A program made the translations under genes and the position numbers. A stretch of 64,000 nucleotides of DNA. Source: Branchiostoma floridae. Its lineage: Eukaryota; Chordata; Leptocardii; Amphioxiformes; Branchiostomatidae. The notes beneath the pieces are model-generated. The model worked only from the letters and a program-made list of their open reading frames with translations. It searched no databases and was not told the DNA's origin. The stretch lies in contig NC_049985.1 in the NCBI RefSeq assembly GCF_000003815.2, forward strand, positions 22,865,862 to 22,929,861. The letters are read 5' to 3'. Positions 1-10,709 of this stretch are shown one piece after another (the first letter of the stretch is position 1; the number at the start of each line of letters is the position of its first letter).

Positions 1-1281
1 TTAGAAGTACCTACATTTGTTTGGGAAAAAATACATGCATTCTTGCCACTATCAAACTTACGTATCAAAACTAAACGCAAACTGTCCAATTTTCCCGCGT
101 TTTCTGCCAAGTAACATTTTCTCGATTGTCTCAACTAACCCCCAAAGTCAAATCTGCCAAAAATGATTGATAGTGCCATGCGGAATGTTGGTAAATTCAT
201 CGACACAGACTTGTATTCTGACGTTCAATGCACGCGTACCGTCCGCTACCGCTCAAATGACCCTGTCTGAACTCCAAATCCTCGCAAACTACAATTTCAA
301 ACCGGGCACAGGGTAACATATGGCCACTGTAAGGCTGTAATATGCATCTGTTTGTGTATAAACGGGATTGCAAGGCCCCGCTTATGAATATTAACTAGCA
401 TTCGCCTTTCTCGTCGCTGATTGGCTGGCGTCCATAAAGTAATTAACTCTCGCTCTCCCCAGACCACTGGCACCTGGCACCTGTGGGCTCTGGGGTCACG
501 GGAGTTCACGGGAGAAGGCCGAAAGAAAACCAATTTCCCCTCAGAAAAGTGCAGAAATTAATAATTTGAAATTGGTTCATGCCAAAAATTTTACTTGGAT
601 CATTTTACCAACTATCTAATGCCTATCTACACCAAATTTAAGGTCATTCCATTGTAATTCAATGGTACAGGGGGTCAAAATATACCGTTGTGGTCAAAAC
701 GTGACCTTTAAACTTCAATAAAATCATTTTAGAGGCAGATATGAAAAAAATTAGAAAAAAGCACCTCGGTATTGACCCACTCTACTCTTGTGCCAAATTT
801 CAGGTCATTCGGTCCCGGAACGGCGGAGATGATTCGATTTGAAGATTTGACAGGAGAAAGAAAGAAACATTACGAATACAATATATTTCACCATACCATA
901 TATGGTATGGCTGAAATATAATAAGGCTTCAAAATTACAAATCTGAATTTCAATCTTAAAAAGGGGTCTAGCTGATAACTGTGTAAAAATACCGGGTGGG
1001 GGGGGGGCATCGCAAAGCTCAAACTCCATGTAAAGCTGACTCTATCAAAGATACCTCACCTTTGACGGCAGTTTTATGTTGTATCTATCAGCAGGACCAA
1101 ACAACTCACATTGTATACGCCATTGCCTCAACTTAACTGCTCAACTGAACAAACCTTGAACAAAAGAAGAAAGTTTACACCTTTATCTTTTATATTCTTA
1201 GACAACGAAAAAGAAGGACTATTACATCAAGGTACATTGCATTTCCTATTTTGAGCCCTCTATTGCACAACTCAACTCTGA
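1..1281. other. Non-coding stretch with a palindrome
   Basis: No coding exon is recognisable. About 580-1030 reads like decayed repeat sequence, with phrases such as caaatttcaggtcattc occurring twice in similar form. At 881-920 there is a near-perfect palindrome centred on ccatacca|tatggtatgg; its 20-base arms match except for one extra base. A G-run lies near 998-1007. The short ORFs here have no domain-like content. Confidence 0.5.
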
Positions 1282-2436
1282 ACGTTTGTCCAACTGAAAC
1301 CTGTTTGTCCCACTGAAAGCCAATTGATTCCCTCACAGCATGGTTTTCTTGCAAAACGCTCGACAGTCACTGCACTTATCCACATTTTACAATCATGGAA
1401 CGACGCACTAAACAGCAGTCCAAAAATGGATATCCATGCCGTGTTTGTTGACTTCTCTCGTGCATTCGACACGATTGACCATGGCCAATTCCTATGGACT
1501 CTGGCAGACTTGGGTATCCGGCAGGACCTATGGTCTACAATCTCCAGCTACCTTGAAGACCGGACCCAGATGGTAAAGTGGGGTTCATGTCAGTCAAAAC
1601 CCCATAAAGTCTTGGCTGGTGTTCCTCAAGGTGGCTTGCTTTCGCCGCTTCTGTTTGTGATTTGTATAAATACTCTGGACGTTAAGTTGCCAATGTCTGT
1701 CTCTCCAGTTAAATATGCTGACGACTTGACAACTTCAGAGTTCCTCATGGGGTCATTACCTGGACAGACCCAACTTGCGCTGGACTGTATTGATGAATGG
1801 GGCAAGTCTTTCTCCCTTGCAGCAAATGGCAAAAAAACCAAGGACATGGTAATCAGCACCAGGAAAGAGGCCAATATACCCTATCCTCCCCATCCCACCA
1901 TAGCTGGTAATGAGATTCAAAGGGTCGCCACCTTCAAGCTATTTGGTGTTCACATTTCTTATGACCTCACCTGGGATGCTCACATACAATACATGCTGAG
2001 CAGAGTCCGACCGAGGATTTACTACCTTTGCATCGCTAAGAAGGCGGGTCTCTCGGTAGACGTCTTAACCCAGATTTACCTGACGTTTATTAGACCTATC
2101 CTCGAGTACGCGAGCCCTGTGTGGGGAGGATTGCCAAATCATCTTTCGGACTCTCTTGAATCTGTTCAAAAGCGTTGTATGAGAATCATTGGACTTTCTG
2201 TTGACTCTATCCCAACACTAGCTAGTAGACGCGAGAGAGCTACACTGAGAACTCTTGAACATACCCTTCAGGATGAGTCTTCTCCACTCTGGACATTCTT
2301 AACCAGCCCCACGGATACTCACTACGGTCTACGCAACAGAAGACCATATCGTGCAACAATGATCAGCAAGACTAAAAGACATGCGTTGTCCTTCATCCCA
2401 CGTGCCTTAGATCTACTGTATGCAAGTGGCGACTAG
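1282..2436 (+). pseudogene. Reverse transcriptase domain of non-LTR retrotransposon (partial)
   Basis: The frame stays open from 1282 to the stop at 2436, with recognisable protein from about 1324. Counting from the codon at 1324, residues 3-12 read PSQHGFLAKR, typical of LINE RT fingers. Residues 41-52 contain FVDFSRAFDTID with the motif A aspartate, residues 99-108 read GVPQGGLLSP (motif B, usually GVPQGS), and residues 130-134 are KYADD, the catalytic motif C. A later block near residues 258-290 (RPILEYASPVWGG, then VQKRCMRIIG) is the conserved thumb and C-terminal region of CR1/Jockey ORF2. The RT has no internal stop or frameshift, so this copy looks fairly young, but it lacks the endonuclease and cannot be autonomous. 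There is no credible initiator Met for a cellular protein. Confidence 0.9.
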
Positions 2437-2640
2437 TGTCCGAAAGTGTATCTTAGTCAATGTCTGTGTAAACTGTCGGAATATACCGTGTAGATTTATG
2501 CAGAGATTCAATAGCCTAGTTTTACTCACGATGATTGTGTTAATTTATGTATGTGGAGATAACCCACAATTATTGTAATGTAACTCGCAATTCAGCTACC
2601 AAGCTGCAATGTTTTACAAATAAAATCATTCATTCAACCT
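1282..2640 (+). mobile_element. 5'-truncated non-LTR retrotransposon (CR1/L2/Jockey-like clade)
   Basis: The element keeps most of a reverse transcriptase and a roughly 200-base 3' region. The 3' end carries AATAAA at 2619-2624, then a short tcattcattcaac repeat instead of a long poly(A). CR1- and L2-type elements usually end in a short tandem repeat of this kind. The 5' part (endonuclease and the start of the RT) is missing, and the frame is stopped just upstream at 1279-1281, so this is a dead-on-arrival 5' truncation. The clade is inferred from RT motif style and tail type; a phylogeny would be needed to fix it. It may sit in the intron or flank of the leftward receptor gene at 6.2-6.7 kb. 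Confidence 0.85.
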
Positions 2641-2644
2641 AGAA

Positions 2645-3244
2645 TGGTTGGGAGAAAGGTTGATCGATGTAGCCATTTCCTTGAAACGCGAAATCTACTG
2701 GGGAAATTGGTTAACTTTATAAGCTTTGGATTTATCAAATATAACAAACATTACAATTTTAAAGATATCCTTCTGGATACATATATAGTAACTACATTGA
2801 GACAAAGTATAAAAAAGACTCTTGATCATGAGGAATAAAAATACTACTCTGCAATCTGCCTTCTTTTAGTATAAATATCATTATTCAATATCGAACGCAG
2901 CTACTGGTTGCTCTTGTATAAGTAAATAAGTCAATATACAAGATACTTTGTACTACAATATACAACGGCGACGAAAAAAGAAAGATATATGTGATACACT
3001 ATGCAGGAAAAGATGAGTTTTCGTACTTAACATGGCAGTTTGATTATCTCTATTTTTGTACACGGTATTACGAAATAGCATTTATGGATAACATGATGGA
3101 TTACATGTAGGTGTTTTTGGAAGTTGATAAAAGCTTCCGTGACAAGAGACAGATGGTTCACTTCCTCTTGGGTAGCACAGGTTCATATCCTCACGATATA
3201 GTACTGATATAACAGGAACTCAACCCGCCCCGAAATGTCCGGTG
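2645..3244. other. AT-rich non-coding stretch
   Basis: No gene or clear repeat is visible. The only sizeable open frame (2644-2838) is AT-rich and low in complexity and starts at the retrotransposon edge; it has no recognisable domain. Confidence 0.4.
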
Positions 3245-4340
3245 TTTTAGTGCAGTGTATGAATCACAGTGTGTTGTCGTGCTAGGATCTACTTGGCATT
3301 GAACCGTCAGAGTGGAGCAATCTACAGTACTCTTATGATTGAACGTTATGTACGAGAGAATAAATCCCAACGATAAAGAGACAGGAATGGCGGGCGGTAT
3401 CGACTTCTTACAGCCTTTGATCGGACCTTTGATGCATTGCTGTTGTCACGTGTACGTACGTATGATCCACTGGCCATTGGGTCTTCAGTGTAGAGTTATC
3501 TACAGTACTCTCATGAAGAACGTTATGTACAAGAGAATCATCTCATCGACAAAGAGATAGGAATGGCGGGCGATATCGACTTCTTACAGCCTTTGATCGG
3601 ACCTTTGATCCATTGCTGTCGTCACTTGTACGTATACAGTTCTCTTATGATAGAACGTTATGTATGAGTGAATACTCCCAACGACAAAGAGATAGGAATG
3701 GCGGGCGACTTCTTACAGCCTTTGATCTGACTTTTGACCCATTGTTGTTGTCACACGTGCATTGAATCTACTTGTCATAGAGCCATCAGCGTGCTCTACA
3801 GTATTCCAATAATAGAACGTGATATACAAGATAATCATCACAATGAAAAAAAGCCATGGGGGGAGGTATCGACTTCTTATAGCCTTTGATTGGACCTTTG
3901 ATCCATTGCTGTTGTCACGTGTACATTGGATCCACTGGCCATTGGGTCTTCAGTGTAGAGTTATCTATAGTACCCTTATGATAGAAGTTATGTACAAGAG
4001 AATCATCTCTTATGTATATATAAGAACGGAGGACGATATCGACTTCTTACAACCTTTGACCGGACCTTTGACCCATTGCTGTTGTCACGTACATTGGGTT
4101 TACTTGGAAATGAATCTACATGGTAGAATGATGTGCAATATTCTAATAATAGAGTGTTATGTAGTAGAGAGCCATCTTAATACAAATTCTAAACGGGGGG
4201 GGGGGGGGGCTGTATCGACTTCCAACAACCTTTGACCCATAGACGATGCCACACACACGTTGGTTCTACTTGCCATTACGGCATTAGCATGGGATGTTTG
4301 ATGGTGTCCTAATAATACAACCTCATATACAATATCCCGG
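3245..4340 (+). repeat. Degenerate tandem array, about 175-bp unit, six copies
   Basis: A landmark cgacttcttacagcctttga recurs in slightly altered form at 3401, 3577, 3706, 3870, 4040 and 4216, giving spacings of 176, 129, 164, 170 and 176 bases. Each unit also holds a variant of gaacgttatgtacaagaga and of ccattgctgttgtcacg (often with the E-box CACGTG). The last unit contains a run of 15 G (4195-4209). Open frames across the array give repetitive peptides only because the units repeat; indels between units shift the frame, so coding is unlikely. Confidence 0.85.
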
Positions 4341-5169
4341 AAACAAAGTGCACACTGGACCATTGAATTGTCTCTCCAGTTATACGGATAAAGTCCATGT
4401 AAAAAAAAGTATCTTAATGTTTTCTGTATCCTTTCCTCTACTAAAACCAGAGCTATAGAGAAGTTAGTTAAAACTATATGTTTTGTCACTGACAAGGTCA
4501 AGTGTTTTACGAGCTACGTATTCACCGTTGGCCTGACAAATGCCTTAGAAAGCTTAAGACTATTTGTCGCCATGTCGTTTTTTCCCAATTAGACATCCAG
4601 CCACGTACGCTGCGTTCTTCCATATGGTTTTATGTCCGCAAAGTCAATTTGATATAAGATCACTTTGATATCACTAAAATCCTTTGTATACACCTTTGAT
4701 CTAATCAACATTAATGTACCCACGCCTTTACTGTGTACATCATTTGATGTCATCAAACGAAGCTTTGCAGGTATGATAAGCTTTGAAATGATAACCAAAC
4801 TGACAAGTGAAAAAAGATGATTTTGTAGCTTGAAAGAAATACATGCTGAGTGCTTGATAAGCAGAAAGTAACTTTTTTACTTGTCAAGTCTTTAGTATAC
4901 CGCGGACACACTGAGTATCTGTGACCTCCCAGCTACAAACCGAGCACTCTACCATTAATCAAGCTGTTACATCAGTCATACATGGACAAAATAAAGACGA
5001 CAGTTGTAGATCACAGTAACACTCTCCCTTGTAAATCAAATCTTCTTTACCCTAGTAAATGTCAGAGTAGATAAGTGAGTTGAAACCACATCTAATGCCA
5101 CCGAAAAGGAAAAAAGTGTTACACCAACTAGTACTACATCTATATTCACAGTTAACCTGTAAACTACAG
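4341..5169. other. Non-coding stretch
   Basis: No coding exon, RNA gene or clear repeat was identified. The minus-strand open frames at 4157-4501 and 4589-4798 have no domain signature. If the receptor gene at 6.2-6.7 kb continues leftward, this would be its first intron. Confidence 0.35.
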
Positions 5170-5389
5170 GTACACTCTCACTGCACTTGCGTCAGTCTTG
5201 CGTCACTACGGGGTTCGAAAGATACCCATTGCAATGAATTTTAGACATAAAGAACAATTTTCTTACTTTTTGTGTATTTTGTCGAATTACGCAAATTATG
5301 AATTATAAAACTTCGGAGAAAATAACACGACAGAGACGCAGTAAACGAACCCCACAGTGACGCACGTTTTACTCAAGTGCAGTAGAAAG
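5170..5389. mobile_element. MITE, family S, copy 1
   Basis: Long terminal inverted repeats frame a ~220-base element. The left end reads cactctcactgcacttgcg, then ttgcgtcactacggggttcg; the right end reads cgaaccccacagtgacgca, then aagtgcagt. The interior contains ttactttttgtgtattttgt, a core shared with other copies near 12.8, 31.4, 37.9 and 49.1 kb. No coding capacity. Confidence 0.8.
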
Positions 5390-6220
5390 CTGAGGACTTG
5401 TTGGTGCTTTATTCCGTTCTACATCACAGACACACTGTATTGTCCCCTGGCTACCATTACCCCTCCGCGATGCCAGTTTAAAACAACATCAATTCGATAT
5501 CACTGAAATCCAGCTATGGTTACGACTTTGATCAAAACAGGGTACATCTATCTACCTCATCTATTTTAGATATAACGAAGCGTTGCAGTTTTGATTAGTA
5601 ATGATATTTTAGATACCATTTCAAAGCTCATCAAAACTGCAACTGTATTATAATCTAAACTGGCAAATGAAAATAGCTGATGCCCTAGCGTAAAAGACAT
5701 CTGTATGAAGTAACATTAAAGCAGCAACCTATGAATTTAAAGAAAGATTGTTTACTGTTATCCACAATTTTGATGTGCATGTGCTTCTTTGAACGATGAC
5801 GGCGAATGTCTCTAAAACTAACCATGCATGAAGGAACTACGGGAAGCCAAGATCATTAAACTCTTTGCCATATCGTTGAGAGTATTTGATCAGACGATTC
5901 GGATTATACGTTACTAATGAATGTCTCAAATGCCAGGTTAACTCAACAATGCAGACAGCATACATAAATCAATACAAGAAATGTACCTATTCAGCGCGTT
6001 TTTTAAAAACAAATATCAAGAAAAGAAACCTAAATATTTAAACAAGTATTACTTACCAACCTCAAAAAATTAGTTCGGAGTACTCACATTTTCCGTTTTT
6101 TTTTGTGAACAAGTCCCAACTATTTTTAGAGTTAATATGTAGTTTTTTTTCATAATTTCTTTTATAACCAACGCAAACGAATGCATTTGCTAACAAAACT
6201 AAGTGAATGTAACACCTTAC
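5390..6220. other. Non-coding stretch downstream of receptor exon
   Basis: No exon with class C GPCR character is visible on the minus strand here, so it is read as intron of the receptor gene. The sequence is AT-rich with no clear repeat structure. Confidence 0.35.
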
Positions 6221-6733
6221 CTGAGTATTGTTGCAAAACATCTTGAGCTTGATGCCTGGGATCATCTTGGCTTCGTTCACATGTTTGATAGCTAGACGGG
6301 CTGCAGCCAGTTCAGAGAAGCCCTTCGAAGCGTACGAGGACCCGCTTAGGGCAAACAGCCCTCCGATGTACACAGTCCGCCTGTCCTGTCCGTCCATGTC
6401 TAACTCCACATCTTCTATAATGTCAGACGGACCACATATTCCAACTGAGACCTGCGATGTTGCTGTTGCAGTAGAAGGCTTTGGTAACGTTGCAGTGTGA
6501 ATGATGATGGCCAAGTATAACACAACATGACGCATCTTGTGATGTCTTTGGACCACAGATGATAGCATGCAGGCAAGTTGCGTGTAACAGTTAGTTAGTA
6601 AGCTGCTTTGAGAAGAGATATGCCGACTCAATGTAGGATCAGATTCGTCTGGACCTGCTAAACAGCTTCAAACGGCAGGACAAGCGGTCATCAACCTGTG
6701 GCATGTAGCATCTGAGGGATGAGTGCACATTGC
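6221..6733 (-). CDS. GABA-B receptor-like class C GPCR, first coding exon (partial)
   Basis: Coding starts best at the ATG read from 6535, because the next ~23 residues (MRHVVLYLAIIIHTA...) form a hydrophobic signal peptide. The larger open frame begins at 6631, but its N-terminus is not signal-like. The exon then encodes YIGGLFALSGSS, ELAAARLAIKHVNEA and IPGIKLKMF. This is the beta1-alpha1-beta2 start of the ANF-receptor/Venus-flytrap ligand domain; GABA-B receptors have (V/I)YIG-LFP-SG and ALE-VN at the same places. It ends ACTCAG|gtaagg at 6221, a consensus donor in phase 0 after 105 codons. A strong acceptor, tttctccccag|g, at 6735-6734 suggests the exon opens at 6733 with 5' UTR. The protein would sit in the plasma membrane and bind a small amino-acid-like ligand. 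No further exon was found to the left, so the gene is incomplete here. Another ANF-receptor protein remains possible. Confidence 0.7.
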
Positions 6734-6739
6734 CTGGGG

Positions 6740-7340
6740 AGAAAGATCAACAATATAAAGACCTACAAAGCCAGTAATAAGTGCATAACAAGTATTTCCT
6801 GTCCAATGTCAACTATATTTCAAAGTAGTTTCAGCTGGTGCGAACAGGTTTCTGTATTAACAATGCCACATCGGCAATAAAATCAAATAATAACTTCATT
6901 GCACAACAATTGTACATCAAAATGCGTGATTACACTGTGAGTTAATTAATAGCTTTTATGTTATGAAAATATGCTTCATACGATGTGATCAGCGATATGG
7001 ATGAATATTTGCCTGTTTACCACCAGAATACTAACGCTTGTTCACCTTTATCTGTAGGGTAACCTTTATCGGTTTTTTTTTTTCAAGAAAACGACAGATG
7101 GTGGTTTTAAACTGCAATATTTTGGACATAGTACAATTTCAAACTACCATCGACTTGATATTCCTTGATACACTGTTTAGCAGCACAATGGATATAGGTT
7201 ACCCCGCGAATAAAGGTGAATTAACGTTAGGTAGGTTGAATACATACAATCAGATGATACTAGAATTTGATTTTATTACCATAAGGAGGATTTGATACGG
7301 TGAAAAGTGCAAATAAATATGACGTATCATAGTCAAGATT
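6740..7340. other. AT-rich upstream region of the receptor gene
   Basis: This lies 5' of the minus-strand receptor exon. No promoter motif can be assigned. The plus-strand open frame at 7038-7295 is low in complexity and has no recognised domain. Confidence 0.35.
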
Positions 7341-7344
7341 AATA

Positions 7345-7445
7345 CTATATATGCATTTAAGTTCGCGGGGATTTAATCTCGCGGTAGCGGGAAAAGGGAA
7401 TTTTCGCGGTGGATTTAAGTTCACGGTAACAAAAACACAGCGTAA
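7345..7445 (+). repeat. GC-rich dispersed repeat (ttaagttcgcggt family), copy 1
   Basis: Contains tttaagttcgcggggattta, then ttttcgcggtggatttaag. Near-identical phrases recur at 28690-28865, so this is a dispersed short element. The repeated phrase ttcgcggt stands out against AT-rich surroundings. No coding. Confidence 0.65.
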
Positions 7446-7994
7446 ATTCAGAACGCAAAATCACGACATGCCCGACGCAAGAGGTACTACACAGCGAAAA
7501 CAAATGGCTAATATTTTAGATATTGGACCCGAGCCCATATAATAGATGTCCCGACATGTGTGAATTTGATTTCCCCAAACATAAATAAAAGTTTTACACA
7601 TGTCGTGCAGGGCAAGCATATAAATATATGTTTCAATTATTCATATCTACATGACAGATCATATCCCATTGCAATCTGCGTACCCCACTCTAATAATAAC
7701 AACGCCACGGGTATCGTCTGTCATATTTGTCATTCGACCTTAACCTTGCTCTGCAATCCACTGTTTCACGGTATATTCCATTCTATACTACCGCGTAGGT
7801 GTGTGTTGCCATTTGTTAAAACATTTTCTAAACCATTCTAATACATTAAAACATCTACATGAGACACAAAATACATCAATAAGTACCGTTTTATTACAAA
7901 ACAGAGGAATATAGAATTAGACTGCAGTTAATTATAAACAAAACATAGGCTAAACAGTCCGAATAAAGATTTGCGATAAAAGATTCCACATTGA

Positions 7995-8528
7995 AGTTGC
8001 TTGGCAAAGCTGGCACTGTCTTAAGTCAAAATAGCGGTTATACCGGTTATATCAATGCAAATACAAAAATTAAAAGAATTAAACTTTGTGGCACTGAAAC
8101 AAAGATCTAGCAAAGCTGGTACTGTGTTACACCTTAGGGTGGTTATACAGGCTATATCAAAACATCAGAATCTAAAGGAATTAAACTTTGTGGTACTAAA
8201 TAAAGATAAAACAGCGCGTAACACCATTATTCCATTGAACGGCACTGAGAACTTGCTGCAGGCTATAAGGAATTTGCGAACCATTCACTTGGAAATTGGG
8301 GGATCATGTAAAAGTATGAATACAACTACAAAAAAAGAAACACAAAACGCGTCAATATTGATTTCCACATTCATGAAATTTGTAGAGAACTTTATCAAGT
8401 ACATTGTATCTCTGTTTATAATTATGAGGTTTAAGAGTCACGAAATTTACCCGAATGTGCTTCATTTACAGCATCGTATATTTTACAGACGGTTCTACAA
8501 AACAATTCGCTGTAGAACTGCCCTATAA
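7995..8528 (+). repeat. Duplicated ~100-bp segment in an open frame, LRR-like (uncertain)
   Basis: Two tandem units of about 100 bases (7999-8108 and 8109-8205) share agcaaagctggtactgtgtt, a tatatcaa block and aattaaactttgtggtact. The frame 8055-8528 runs through both and reads LKELNFVAL, then QNLKELNFVVL, then LLQAIRNLRTIHLEI, a leucine pattern reminiscent of leucine-rich repeats. There is no start context, splice site or neighbouring exon to support a gene. A decayed LRR exon is possible, but a chance open frame over an AT-rich duplication is equally likely. Confidence 0.35.
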
Positions 8529-8529
8529 T

Positions 8530-9585
8530 TCCCCTTGATTGAGTGATATGAAGTATTTCCAGATGGGTGATGAAACTTAAACGGGACTCATCTATTATTT
8601 ACTGACCATGACATAGCCACCTGGTATAGATTATTATAGACCAAACTCCATGAATCTAACGGCGCAGTCAAAATACGCTGTACGTAGATCGTCGTGCTTG
8701 CCTTAATTCAATTATATTTCAAATCAGTCTTTGACAGAAACAACTTTAGATAAGTTTATGAAGGTTAGACATCCAGGTAAACAATGTTCAAATACGATTC
8801 AATCTCTACAACTGGATAGAAAACAGATATTAACTTCCGGACGTTTCGAGTTACATCACTCTTCTTTGGCGTCACTTGCATGAACTGGCAGAGCAATCCA
8901 ATTCAAATACAGCTAACTAGGACTACAGCTTAAACTACAGATAAGGATCTAAAATAAACGTTTCTGTAAAAAGAAAGCTGGATTTTACAGGGTACGTGCA
9001 CGGCTTCCCTGAGAATGGTATTAGTTTACAATCGTACGACCATTGTACGACGTGACGTATGAAACCGGATCCTAACAATGGTAATGTCATCCAATAGGTA
9101 GTAGATAGAAGCGACGCTTAGTTTCATAGGACCCGATGTCTATAATATACAGTTTTACAAAATGAATATGTAGTCTTTACAATCGAAGCCAATTACCTTT
9201 ACTACTGTCTACATATAGTAAACACTAGTATTCCAGTAGTCCCTTTGTATAATGATATTTATCATACTTCATTGTTACATTTATATTCCTTATATTTCCT
9301 ATATTGTTTGTACAATGCACTTGTAATAACCCTACGGGCATAAAGTTGCAAAATAATTTTCATAACTGTCAGTCAGTCTATATAGCTTTTGACTGAGGAA
9401 AGAAAATTTACATTATTACAATACTCGGAAATGTACAATTATGTACAAGATATTTAACTTTTGGCAGCCTAATTAACCTTTTTTGTATTATAATTCAAAA
9501 CCATCTAAGAATTGCTTTTGTTCTAATGTCCTTCTCAAACACGGCACTCAAAATTTTTAAAAAAACGAACGCAGATTTAATCAAG
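8530..9585. other. Non-coding stretch
   Basis: No exon, RNA gene or clear repeat was identified; the sequence is AT-rich. Confidence 0.35.
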
Positions 9586-9586
9586 A

Positions 9587-9623
9587 TGCCCTTGCCGGGA
9601 TTCGAACCGGGTCTCCTAGTAAG
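9587..9623 (-). tRNA. 3' half of a tRNA or tRNA-derived sequence, truncated
   Basis: Read on the minus strand, this is the 3' portion of a tRNA: a perfect B box GGTTCGAATCC (9598-9608), a T-arm CCCGG-TTCGAAT-CCCGG with four of five pairs, and seven acceptor bases plus a discriminator A (CAAGGGC-A). The 5' half that should pair with the acceptor is absent: the foldback element starts exactly where the tRNA breaks off. It is therefore a tRNA pseudogene or SINE head, not a functional tRNA. Confidence 0.6.
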
Positions 9624-10196
9624 CCCCCTTCACACGAGAGCACGAATGAGCCGGAATGCCGTCGGAATTAATATTCTTTTCTATTCCTGGCAATTCGTAG
9701 TGTGTTCTAACTGCATTCCAGCTATTCGTGCCCGTTCTTTTGGCTAGCCCGAAAGTTTTTGACATGTTAAAAACTATCGAGGTGCATTCGAAGTGGAGAA
9801 ATATCAAATGGCATTCATAGTGGATTCTAAGTGTATTTTAACTATTCATACTGCAGTCTGGCCGCATTCTGTGGTATTCCAACACTATTCGAAACATTTT
9901 TATCTCATTCGATGGAGAATCGAAACGACAAGCTATCTCGAATCCTGCCCGAATGCGGCCGAAATAATATCTGGAATCTAGTCGGAATGTCTAGAATAAA
10001 CTACGAATGCAGAGGAATAGAAAAGAATTTTCATTCTGACGGCATTCTGGCTCATTCCTTCTCGTGTGAAGGGGATTTAAGGCCTATTTGGAATTCCCAC
10101 CCGAATGGCCCAGAATGTGGCACGAATTTTGCAAATAATTAAATCCTGCTGGTTCTGCTCGATTCCTGCTGATTCGGTTTCAGTGTGAAGGCCCTA
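9624..10196 (+). mobile_element. Foldback element, copy A
   Basis: 9624-10074 is one long imperfect palindrome. Its ends are ccccttcacacgagagcac and ctcgtgtgaagggg, and the two halves match along most of their length; for example attcttttctattcct on the left mirrors ggaatagaaaagaat on the right. A further ~120 bases follow, with a tail tcggtttcagtgtgaaggcc that recreates the terminal cttcacac motif. The internal sequence is rich in gaat/attc words and codes for nothing recognisable; open frames at 9526-9747 and 9831-10142 are incidental. Confidence 0.8.
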
Positions 10197-10200
10197 TAAA

Positions 10201-10706
10201 GGCCCTTTCACACGAGAGCAAGAATGAGCCCGACAGAATGAAAATCCTTTTGCATTCTAGATATTTGTGCCCGTTCTTTTGGTTGGCTCGAAAGTTTTTG
10301 ACATGCTTAAAACTTTCGAGGTGCATTTCAAGTAGAGAAATATCGAATGACACTAAAAGTGTATTCTAACTGCAGTATAACCGCATTATATAGCCTTCCA
10401 ACATTATTCGACACATTCTGATCTCATTCGATTGAGAACCGAAACGGCAAGGCACTTCAAATACTACCAGAATATGGCAAAAAGAATATCTGGAATGCAG
10501 TGAGAATGTCTAGAATACACTACAAATACCCAAGAATAGACAAATAATAGTTAATACGGCAGCATTTCGGTTCATTCCCTCTCATGTGAAGGCGACAGAA
10601 GGTCCATTTGGAATTCCCACCCGAATGTGGCACGAATTTTTCAAATTCTTTATCCCGGCTGGTTCTGCTTGATTCCTGCTAATTCGGTTTCAGTGTGAAT
10701 GCCCTA
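10201..10706 (+). mobile_element. Foldback element, copy B
   Basis: A second, more diverged copy in the same orientation begins five bases after copy A. It starts ggccctttcacacgagagca and ends tcggtttcagtgtgaatgcc. The internal order of blocks is the same: gtgcccgttcttttgg, then tggaattcccacccgaatg, then ggttctgcttgattcctgct. The head-to-tail pair suggests tandem duplication or insertion into a preferred site. Confidence 0.8.
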
Positions 10707-10709
10707 CTA

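Noticed and set aside
3339-4235. Frames encoding repetitive Cys/His-containing peptides
   Set aside because: The periodicity is that of the ~175-base DNA repeat, and indels between units shift the frame.
3245-4340. CRISPR-like array
   Set aside because: Units are ~175 bases, degenerate and without short constant repeats and unique spacers; the genome is eukaryotic.
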